Source: Candidatus Omnitrophota bacterium
Lineage (GTDB): Bacteria > Ratteibacteria > UBA8468 > B48-G9 > JAFGKM01
Direction: 5' to 3'
Assembly: GCA_023819375.1 (NCBI GenBank)
Contig: JAMWDI010000005.1
Location: 62,001-126,000, forward strand
DNA: 64,000 nt
The notes below the pieces were generated by a model. It saw nothing but the letters and a program-made list of their open reading frames with translations. It searched no databases and was not told the DNA's origin. This document shows, piece by piece, positions 23,847 through 31,057 of this stretch. Every line of letters begins with the position of its first letter. The stretch's first letter is position 1. The translations under genes and the position numbers were made by a program.

Positions 23847-26069
23847 ATGAAATTTATTTGGAAGTTTTTAATTGCAATTTTTATTTATATCATTTGTCTT
23901 TTCCTTTATAAAAGTAATAAATTTGAAAAACTTGAATTTTTATTATATGATTGGAGATTAAAGAAATCGACTTTAAAGGAAGATTTACCAATTGTTGTAA
24001 TTGGAATTACTGAGGATTTTGAAAGAGAAATAGGAGAAGTTTTTTCAAGAAAGCATTATTCAGAAATATTAAAAATATTAAAAGAGGAAAACCCAGAAAT
24101 TGTTATTTTTGATATATTTTTTCCTGTCTTTACAGGTAATAAAGAAGACATTGAATTTTGTGAGAGTATAAAAGATAATAAAAAAGTTATACTTCCTGTT
24201 TTCTCGCCAATAAAACTTTCAAAAAGAGAAGGAGAAATATATATAGTTCAATCTATAAGAGGGAGTGCCTCTGAATTTGAAAAAAGTGCCTTATCAGTTG
24301 GACATATAAATACTTTTCCAGATAGGGATCAGGTAGTTAGAAAATTTCCTGCATTTATAAAGTATGAAAACAGAATATATCTTCAAATAGGTCTTGAAGC
24401 AAGCAGAATTATAAATAAAAACTCTTTTAATCTTTATATTCCACCCCTTGATAAAGATGGATGTTTCTACGTAAGGTTTATATCACCTGAGATTATGAAA
24501 AATTATTTTATTTCTTTTTCAGATGTTTTAAAAAAGAAATATAAAGATACTTTTTTTGATAAGAAAATAGTAATAATTGGTCAAACAATTGTTGGAGCAA
24601 AAAATGCAGATTTAATTCCTACTCCTCTTGGAACTCAATTTGGTGTTTTTGTTCAAGCAAGTGCAATAGGAACAATTATGTCAAAAAAATATATAAAACA
24701 TGTACCTGTTTTTCTTTATCTTTTTATTTACGCTCTATTTTTAAGTTCAATTTTCTGGCAGTCAAAAATTTTATTGAATACTTCATATACTTTTGGCTTT
24801 TCTGGGTTAATACTTTACTTTTCTTTAATTTTTATGAAAAGATATGGAATATTTTTTGATGTTGTTCCATTTATCTTTTTCTCCATTTTTTATTATTTTT
24901 CCTTTATCATTTATTCTCTTTTCCTTACAATTAAGAAACTTTTCCAAAAAGAAATAATTCTTAATGTTGTTAAAGAAACAGAAAAAGAATTTGCAGAAAT
25001 TTTAAATCCAATAGAAGCATTTAGAAAAGAAGAAATTCTTTTTCTTGGTTTTGGAAGTGATTCCTTGATTGAAAAAACTCCATCTATAGTCCTTAAAACA
25101 ATACTTATCTCTTCAGGAATAGAGGATGGATGTTTTATTTCTGTCTCAAATAAAAGAATTGAATTTTTGGCAAAATGTGGAGAAAAATTTGAAAATTTAA
25201 ATATTGAGGAATTAATTAAAGATATAGAAAGCCCAAAAATTATAAACAGATTTAATGGGCCCTCTGAAATAAAAAACATGGCTATTATTCCTGTTTTGCT
25301 TTTCCCTGATTTTAAAGTATATGGAATCTTTATTAATAAAAAACCAACTGCTTTTTCAAAAACATCAAAATTTACAGTTGAGGATATAAACCTAATTGAA
25401 ACTCTTTCAGTTCAAGGAATAGTTGCAATTCAAAACTCAAAATTAAACCTTATTTTAAGGAATACACAACTTGAAACAATTATAAGGCTTGCAATGGCAA
25501 TTGAATACAGGGATAGAGAAACTGGTGGACATATACAAAGAGTGAGTGATTATGCTTATTTAATAGCAAAAAACCTTGGTTTTAAAGAAAATGAATGCCT
25601 TCTTATAAAAAATGCAATGCCATTACATGACCTTGGAAAAATTGGTATTCCAGATTACATACTTCTAAAACCTGAAAAATTAACAGAGGAAGAAAGGAAA
25701 ATTGTAGAAAAACATCCTATTATTGGAGCAAAAATGCTGGAAGGTTCAAATTCGATTGTTTTAAAAGCCGCTGAAATAATTGCGCTTTATCATCATGAAA
25801 AATATGACGGAACAGGTTATCCTTTAAAACTTTCTGGTAATGAAATACCAATATATGGAAGAATAGCAACTCTCTCAGATGTTTTTGATGCTTTAACCTC
25901 AAAAAGAATATATAAAAAAGAAGTAAGTTTATCAGAAGCATTTGAAATTATAAATGAAGAAAAAGGAAAAACTTTTGATCCAAAATTGGTTGATATATTT
26001 TTAAAATTAAAAGATGAAGTGAAAAAAATAAGTGAAAAATATAAAGAAGAAAAATTATGGGAAATATAA
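23847..26069 (+). CDS. CHASE2-GAF-HD-GYP signalling protein (c-di-GMP phosphodiesterase)
   Basis: 740 aa. Order: N-terminal helix (5-22), periplasmic CHASE2 sensor (about 28-285), three transmembrane helices (about 288-372), a GAF-like domain (about 390-540) and HD-GYP (about 555-735). The HD-GYP residues are complete: H594-D595 in LHDLGKIGIP, H649-H650-E651, and D654-G-T-G-Y-P659. It should hydrolyse c-di-GMP in response to a periplasmic signal. The two genes upstream (HAMP-like, prepilin-FecR) are in the same operon and probably provide the input. It overlaps the next gene by 13 nt. Confidence 0.9.
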   Translation: MKFIWKFLIAIFIYIICLFLYKSNKFEKLEFLLYDWRLKKSTLKEDLPIVVIGITEDFEREIGEVFSRKHYSEILKILKEENPEIVIFDIFFPVFTGNKEDIEFCESIKDNKKVILPVFSPIKLSKREGEIYIVQSIRGSASEFEKSALSVGHINTFPDRDQVVRKFPAFIKYENRIYLQIGLEASRIINKNSFNLYIPPLDKDGCFYVRFISPEIMKNYFISFSDVLKKKYKDTFFDKKIVIIGQTIVGAKNADLIPTPLGTQFGVFVQASAIGTIMSKKYIKHVPVFLYLFIYALFLSSIFWQSKILLNTSYTFGFSGLILYFSLIFMKRYGIFFDVVPFIFFSIFYYFSFIIYSLFLTIKKLFQKEIILNVVKETEKEFAEILNPIEAFRKEEILFLGFGSDSLIEKTPSIVLKTILISSGIEDGCFISVSNKRIEFLAKCGEKFENLNIEELIKDIESPKIINRFNGPSEIKNMAIIPVLLFPDFKVYGIFINKKPTAFSKTSKFTVEDINLIETLSVQGIVAIQNSKLNLILRNTQLETIIRLAMAIEYRDRETGGHIQRVSDYAYLIAKNLGFKENECLLIKNAMPLHDLGKIGIPDYILLKPEKLTEEERKIVEKHPIIGAKMLEGSNSIVLKAAEIIALYHHEKYDGTGYPLKLSGNEIPIYGRIATLSDVFDALTSKRIYKKEVSLSEAFEIINEEKGKTFDPKLVDIFLKLKDEVKKISEKYKEEKLWEI

Positions 26070-26392
26070 AAAAAGATATTAAATTCTATTACTTTAAAAG
26101 TAGTGGCCCTGGGGGCCAAAGAAAAAATAAAAAATTAACAAGTGTAAGAATTGTTCATATTCCAACTGGTATAACTGCAATTGGAACCGAATTTAGGTCT
26201 CAAGCAAAAAATAAAGAAATTGCATTAAAAAGACTTAAAGAAAAATTGAAAAAATTAAATGAAAAGAAAAAAATTAGAATAAAAACAGAAAAGCCTGAAT
26301 GGGTTAAAGAAAAACAGATTGAGGAGAAAAGAAAAAGAAGTGAAAAGAAAAAATTGAGAAAAAAAATAAAAATTGAAGACGTTTCTTATTAA
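26057..26392 (+). CDS. Short GGQ release-factor-like protein (ArfB/RF-1 domain)
   Basis: 111 aa. FYYFKSSGPGGQRKNKKLTSVRIVHIPTG holds the peptidyl-hydrolase GGQ motif of class I release factors, followed by a very basic C-terminal tail. There is no codon-recognition domain, so it resembles ArfB/YaeJ-type proteins that free stalled ribosomes, where a basic tail reads the empty mRNA channel. It could also be one of the short RF-H-like relatives sometimes found near RNA repair genes; rtcB begins about 350 nt downstream. It starts inside the CHASE2 gene. Confidence 0.85.
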   Translation: MGNIKKDIKFYYFKSSGPGGQRKNKKLTSVRIVHIPTGITAIGTEFRSQAKNKEIALKRLKEKLKKLNEKKKIRIKTEKPEWVKEKQIEEKRKRSEKKKLRKKIKIEDVSY

Positions 26393-26400
26393 ATCATTTT

Positions 26401-26613
26401 TTATTCATCCTCTTCATAAAATTCGTCATCCTCATATAAAATATCACTTTCTCCAAGATCATTCATATCTGCAAAACCAATATCAGTAGATTCACATTCA
26501 GGACAACTATCGCTTGTTCCTTCACATTCACAGTATATATAACCACAGATAAAACATTTAAAATAAGGAGAACCACATTCAGGACACATCATCGGATTAT
26601 TCTTTTTTTCCAT
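26401..26613 (-). CDS. Acidic double zinc-ribbon protein
   Basis: 70 aa. Cysteine pairs MCPECGSPYFKCFICGY, then YCECEG and SCPECES, form two compact zinc-ribbon-like knuckles, followed by a strongly acidic tail (DILYEDDEFYEEDE). AAGGAG lies before ATG 26613, and a good promoter (TTGGTA, 16 bp, TATAAT on the minus strand) lies within 60 nt. Function unknown. Basic-partner or nucleic-acid-mimic roles are possible from charge alone. Confidence 0.72.
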   Translation of the reverse strand: MEKKNNPMMCPECGSPYFKCFICGYIYCECEGTSDSCPECESTDIGFADMNDLGESDILYEDDEFYEEDE

Positions 26614-26744
26614 AAAAACTCCTTTTTTAACTAAAATATTATACCCTTTTTTTATATAATACCAAATCTTTTACCCACTTTATTTATTAGTAAAGAATGA
26701 TAATTGTAAGGTATAATTATTATTAGGTCAAAAAGGGAGAGAAA

Positions 26745-28190
26745 ATGGCAGAGGAATTAAAAGTTGAGAAAATTACTGAATATAAATGGATAATACCAAA
26801 AACAGGAGAGATGCGAGTTCCAGGTCTTATTTTTATTTCTGAAAAATTATTGAAAAAAGCAATTGAAGATAGAGCGATTGAGCAGGTAGCAAATGTTGCA
26901 AAGTTACCAGGAATTGTTAAATATAGTTTAGCAATGCCTGATGTTCACTGGGGATATGGAGCCCCAATAGGAGGTGTTGGTGCATTTAATGAAGATTCAG
27001 GCGTAATCATACCTGGATTTGTTGGGTATGATATTAATTGTGGTGTAAGACTTATAAGGACTAATTTAACAAAAAAAGACATAGAAAATAAACTTAAAGA
27101 TTTAGTTGATGGTCTTTTTTATAATATCCCTTCTGGAGTCGGTTCTACAGGGAAATTAAAACTGAAAAAGAAGGACCTTGAAGAATTATGTGTAAAAGGA
27201 GCAAAATGGGCTGTAGAAAATGGATATGGGAAAAAAGAAGATCTTGAAAATATTGAAGAATATGGATGTCTTGAAGGTGCAGATCCGTCTGTAGTAAGTG
27301 AAAGAGCATTTGAAAGAGGCCTTGAACAATCTGGAACCCTTGGCTCTGGAAATCATTTTCTTGAAATTCAAGAAGTTATTCATGTTTACGATGAAAAAAT
27401 TGCTGAAAAATTTGGAATCTTTACAGGACAGATAACAATAATGGTGCATACTGGAAGTAGAGGTTTTGGTTATCAAATATGTGATGATTTTCTTGATATG
27501 TTTGGAAAAGTAGTTCATAAATATGGAATTAAACTTCCTGACAGACAACTTGCATGTGCTCCAAGTAATTCTCCAGAAGGGCAAAAATACTTTAAAGCAA
27601 TGAAGTGTGCAGCAAATTATGCTTTTGCAAATAGACAAGTGATTTATTATTGGATATGCGAAACATTTGAAAAAATTTTGAAATTGCCTTATGAAAAACT
27701 TGGTATTGAAACTGTCTATGATGTTGCACATAATATATGTAAATATGAAACTCATACAGTTAATGGAAATAAAAAGAAATTATATGTCCACAGAAAAGGA
27801 GCAACAAGAGCATTCCCTAAAGGACATCCTGAAATTCCTGAAAAATATAGAGAAGTAGGACAACCTGTCATTATTCCAGGAACTATGGGGACTGCATCTT
27901 ATGTTTTGGTAGGAACAGAAAAAGCAATGGAAGAGACATTTGGTTCCACATGTCATGGAGCAGGTAGAATGATGTCAAGGAGTCAGGCAATTAAAGAAGC
28001 AAAAGGAAGAAGTATATCAAAGGAATTACTTGAAAAAGGGATAATACCAAAAGCAGTAAGTGAAAAAGGCCTTGCAGAAGAAATGCCAAGTGCATATAAA
28101 GATGTTGATGAGGTTATAAAGGTTGTTGAAGGTGCTGAAATCTCAAAAAAAGTTGCTAAAATGATTCCTCTTGCTGTTATTAAAGGGTAA
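26745..28190 (+). CDS. rtcB: RNA ligase RtcB
   Basis: 481 aa GTP- and Mn-dependent ligase that joins RNA 3'-phosphate (or cyclic phosphate) to 5'-OH ends, in tRNA splicing or RNA repair. Family signatures are intact: MPDVHWGYGAPIGGVGAF, GYDINCGVRLIRT, GSGNHFLEI, VHTGSRGFGYQI, and SSTCHGAGRMMSR (here GSTCHGAGRMMSR) with the histidine that is guanylylated. No rtcR or archease gene is next to it. GGGAGAG precedes the ATG. TATAAT at 26712-26717 may be its -10 box. Confidence 0.95.
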   Translation: MAEELKVEKITEYKWIIPKTGEMRVPGLIFISEKLLKKAIEDRAIEQVANVAKLPGIVKYSLAMPDVHWGYGAPIGGVGAFNEDSGVIIPGFVGYDINCGVRLIRTNLTKKDIENKLKDLVDGLFYNIPSGVGSTGKLKLKKKDLEELCVKGAKWAVENGYGKKEDLENIEEYGCLEGADPSVVSERAFERGLEQSGTLGSGNHFLEIQEVIHVYDEKIAEKFGIFTGQITIMVHTGSRGFGYQICDDFLDMFGKVVHKYGIKLPDRQLACAPSNSPEGQKYFKAMKCAANYAFANRQVIYYWICETFEKILKLPYEKLGIETVYDVAHNICKYETHTVNGNKKKLYVHRKGATRAFPKGHPEIPEKYREVGQPVIIPGTMGTASYVLVGTEKAMEETFGSTCHGAGRMMSRSQAIKEAKGRSISKELLEKGIIPKAVSEKGLAEEMPSAYKDVDEVIKVVEGAEISKKVAKMIPLAVIKG

Positions 28191-28246
28191 ACCAAAAATT
28201 TCCTTTTTCTTCCTTCCAATTTTATTTTAAGAAAATTTTTTATCCA

Positions 28247-28334
28247 CGGAGGGGGTGGGATTCGAACCCACGATCCGCTTATCGCGGATACACGCTTTCC
28301 AAGCGTGCGCACTCGTCCACTATGCGACCCCTCC
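28247..28334 (-). tRNA. tRNA-Ser (GGA anticodon)
   Basis: Class II tRNA with a long variable arm. Minus strand: acceptor GGAGGGG/CCCCTCC, anticodon stem CACGC/GCGTG with loop TTGGAAA (anticodon GGA), variable arm ATCCGC/GCGGAT, T loop TTCGAAT, discriminator G. CCA is not encoded (TGG follows). Its first 15 bases are also the last codons and stop of the protein gene upstream. Confidence 0.95.
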
Positions 28335-28544
28335 TTTACTTTTTTCTTCAATTTCTAAATTCTTAAAAAATACTGTTTTAGGAAATTGATAACCTGCTTT
28401 TATTCTTTTAAAAAATAATTTTTTTGCAACTCTGTTTAATTGGTCAAATGTTATTTTACCTTCCTCTAACAGTTTTAATTGCTGTCTTGCTTTTTCTTTT
28501 TTCTTGTGATAAATTTTTCTCAATTCCTCCTTAAGTTTTCCCAT
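28320..28544 (-). CDS. Basic helical protein of unknown function, ending inside tRNA-Ser
   Basis: 74 aa, rich in Lys/Arg/Glu and mostly helical (LKEELRKIYHKKKEKARQQL, then FDQLNRVAKKLFFKRI). I do not recognise the family. It looks real: a strong AAGGAGG lies 6 nt before ATG 28544, and a TTGACG/TATAAT promoter is upstream. The last residues KGGVA and the TAG stop are read from the first 15 nt of tRNA-Ser, so RNase P cleavage at the tRNA 5' end would remove the stop codon from the mRNA. Co-transcription with the tRNA is certain if both use this promoter. Confidence 0.7.
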   Translation of the reverse strand: MGKLKEELRKIYHKKKEKARQQLKLLEEGKITFDQLNRVAKKLFFKRIKAGYQFPKTVFFKNLEIEEKSKGGVA

Positions 28545-28568
28545 TTAATTCCTCCTTCTATATTTCAA

Positions 28569-28596
28569 ATTATATTAATTTTTGTATAATCGTCAA
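28569..28596 (-). promoter_or_regulatory. Promoter for the basic protein and tRNA-Ser
   Basis: On the minus strand, TTGACG (28596-28591), a 16-bp spacer, TATAAT (28574-28569). The predicted start is near 28562, giving a leader of about 18 nt that contains AAGGAGG. Confidence 0.75.
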
Positions 28597-28643
28597 CATT
28601 TAACTTTTAAATTTCTTACTTAAAAAGGTAAAATTTCATTAAA

Positions 28644-29699
28644 ATGAATAATTGTATGATTTGTAAGAAAGAAAAATTGATTTCGAAAAACCTTGGTATT
28701 TGTCTTGATTGCATACGTCAAAAACAAGATGAAGTTTCAAGTTTTGTAAAAAAGATACACAAAGCAGTTAGAGAAAAATTTAATCTTCCCCCATTTCCTC
28801 CTAAGGCATCTTTTGGTATTAGGTGTAATTTCTGTGAAAATAACTGTATTGTTGGTGAAGGGCAAAAGTCCTATTGTGGTTTAAAAGAAAATGTCAATGG
28901 CAAATGGAAAAGTAAAATAAATTCTGAAAAAGCAATTGCTGATTTCTATTATGATCCAATACCAACAAATTGTTGTGCTGAATGGTTTTGCCAAGCAAAT
29001 AAAAATGGATTTGGCAAATACAATCTTGCTGTGTTTTTTTATGGTTGTTCATTTAATTGTCTCTTCTGTCAAAATTACACTCATAAATATATTGAAAAGG
29101 GCCCTGTTTTAACATTGGAAAAATTGATTAATTATGCTGAAAACCATAATGTTTACTGTGTCTGTTTCTTTGGTGGATCTCCTGAACCTCAAATGCCATT
29201 TGTAATTAAGTTTTCAGAAGAAATACTTAAAAGAAGAAAAATTAGAATATGTTTTGAATGGAATGGCTCAGGTAATGAAAATTTTGTAAAAAAAGCAGGA
29301 GAAATTGCTTTAAGAAGCCATGGAATAATAAAATTTGATTTAAAAGCCTTTGACGAAAATCTAAATTTTGTTTTAACAGGTGTATCAAATAAAAGGACTC
29401 TGGAAAATTTCAAATTGATAGCAGAAGAATTCTTACCAAAGGCTGATTATTATTTACTTACAGCAACAACATTACTTGTCCCTGGTTACATAGATGAAAA
29501 GGAGATTGAAAATATATCAAAATTCATTTCTTCTTTAAATCCTAACATTCCCTATTCTCTCCTTGTATTTCATCCAGAATTTTTCTTGAATGATTTGCCC
29601 ATAACTCCAAAAGATTTGGTTTTTAAATGTTTTGAGATTGCAAAAAAATATTTAAGAAATGTTCATATTGGCAATATTCATCTTTTAGATCTCTTTTAG
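28644..29699 (+). CDS. Radical SAM protein, PFL-activase-like
   Basis: 351 aa. The N-terminus carries several cysteine pairs (CMICKKEK...CLDC, CNFCENNC, CGLKEN) that look like zinc or auxiliary cluster sites. The radical SAM motif YGCSFNCLFCQN lies near residue 133, followed by FFGGSPEPQ and a TIM-barrel core. This layout matches radical SAM proteins loosely annotated as pyruvate-formate-lyase-activating-enzyme-like; no glycyl radical partner is adjacent. TAAAAT at 28629-28634 would give a leader of only about 3 nt. Substrate unknown. Confidence 0.8.
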   Translation: MNNCMICKKEKLISKNLGICLDCIRQKQDEVSSFVKKIHKAVREKFNLPPFPPKASFGIRCNFCENNCIVGEGQKSYCGLKENVNGKWKSKINSEKAIADFYYDPIPTNCCAEWFCQANKNGFGKYNLAVFFYGCSFNCLFCQNYTHKYIEKGPVLTLEKLINYAENHNVYCVCFFGGSPEPQMPFVIKFSEEILKRRKIRICFEWNGSGNENFVKKAGEIALRSHGIIKFDLKAFDENLNFVLTGVSNKRTLENFKLIAEEFLPKADYYLLTATTLLVPGYIDEKEIENISKFISSLNPNIPYSLLVFHPEFFLNDLPITPKDLVFKCFEIAKKYLRNVHIGNIHLLDLF

Positions 29700-29754
29700 G
29701 AATTTTACAAAATTTTTAAAATAATTAAAATTTAAAACTATAAAGGGGGTTAAA

Positions 29755-31038
29755 ATGGAAAATATAAGAATTCCTAAAGGTGATTGGGAATGGTTTTACA
29801 AAGCAAGATTTGGACTTTTTATTCACTGGGGATTATATTCACTCCCAGCAAGACATGAATGGGTTAGAAGTTTTGAGGAAATACCTGATGAAATATATGA
29901 TGAAAAATATTTTGGAAGATTTGAACCAGATTTATATGACCCAAGTGAATGGGCAAAATTAGCAAAAAAAGCAGGAATGAAATATGTAGTAATTACAACA
30001 AAACATCATGAAGGATTTTGCCTATTTGATTCAAAATTAACAGATTACAAAGCAACAAATACACCAGCAAAAAGGGATTTAATAAGAGAAACTGTTGATG
30101 TTTTTAGGAAAGAGGGATTTAGAATTGGTTTTTATTATTCATTAATAGACTGGCACCATCCCCATTTTACAATAGATATACATCATCCTTTAAGAAATCA
30201 TCCTGAAAAAGAAAAATTAAATAAACAAAGAGATATGTCAAAATATAGAGAATATTTACACGGACAGATTAAAGAACTTTTAACTGAATATGGAAAAATT
30301 GATTTACTTTTTCTTGATTTTTCCTATCCTGGCCCTGATGGAAAAGGGAAGGATGACTGGGATTCAGAAAATCTTGTAAAATTGATAAGGAAATTACAAC
30401 CACATATTTTAATAAATGACCGACTTGATCTTGAAGATGAATGGGATTTTAAAACACCGGAACAAGTAGTTCCAACCAGTTGGCCAGAGGTTAATGGAAA
30501 GAAAGTTTTATGGGAGTCTTGCCAGACATTTTCAGGTTCTTGGGGATATCACAGAGACGAAGCAACATGGAGAGAACCAGAAGAAATTGTAAAAACATTA
30601 ATTGATTGTGTAAGTAAAGGTGGAAATTTGCTTTTAAATGTAGGGCCAACAGCAAGAGGTGAATTTGATTATAGAGTAAGAGAGCGACTTGAAAAAATAG
30701 GTGAATGGATGTATTATCATTCAGATAGTATCTATAACTGCACACAGGCACCGGAAGAATTCAAAGTCCCAGAGAATTGTAAGTTAACCTATAATCCAGA
30801 GAAAAATCGTCTCTATGTTCATATCTTTTCCTGGCCTTATAAATTCCTCTTTCTTGAAGGAAAAAGTTATAAAGAAAGAGTTCTATATGCTCAACTTCTA
30901 AACGATGATAGTGAAATAAAAATTGGGATGCCAGAATGGTATAAAAAACAAATAGGTGAAAAAGAAGGGATTGTTTTAAATTTGCCACCTTTCAGGCCAA
31001 AAGTTCTTGTTCCAGTGATTGAATTGTTTTTAAAATAA
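29755..31038 (+). CDS. GH29 alpha-L-fucosidase
   Basis: 427 aa retaining glycosidase that removes terminal L-fucose. The family start is visible (WFYKARFGLFIHWGLYSLPARHEW), followed by VITTKHHEGFCLFDS, FRIGFYYSLIDWHHP and DLLFLDFSYPG, where the Asp is the likely nucleophile, then the small C-terminal beta domain. There is no signal peptide, so it would act on imported oligosaccharides in the cytosol. Five Gs form the ribosome-binding tract. The gene 19 nt downstream encodes a DUF6785-type membrane protein that may transport the substrate. Confidence 0.93.
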   Translation: MENIRIPKGDWEWFYKARFGLFIHWGLYSLPARHEWVRSFEEIPDEIYDEKYFGRFEPDLYDPSEWAKLAKKAGMKYVVITTKHHEGFCLFDSKLTDYKATNTPAKRDLIRETVDVFRKEGFRIGFYYSLIDWHHPHFTIDIHHPLRNHPEKEKLNKQRDMSKYREYLHGQIKELLTEYGKIDLLFLDFSYPGPDGKGKDDWDSENLVKLIRKLQPHILINDRLDLEDEWDFKTPEQVVPTSWPEVNGKKVLWESCQTFSGSWGYHRDEATWREPEEIVKTLIDCVSKGGNLLLNVGPTARGEFDYRVRERLEKIGEWMYYHSDSIYNCTQAPEEFKVPENCKLTYNPEKNRLYVHIFSWPYKFLFLEGKSYKERVLYAQLLNDDSEIKIGMPEWYKKQIGEKEGIVLNLPPFRPKVLVPVIELFLK

Positions 31039-31057
31039 TTTTATTATTTTAAAACAT

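Noticed and set aside
27186-27755. 189-codon open frame antisense to rtcB
   Set aside because: RtcB on the other strand has all its catalytic motifs; the antisense frame has no recognisable domain, no ribosome-binding site and a composition expected from a shadow.
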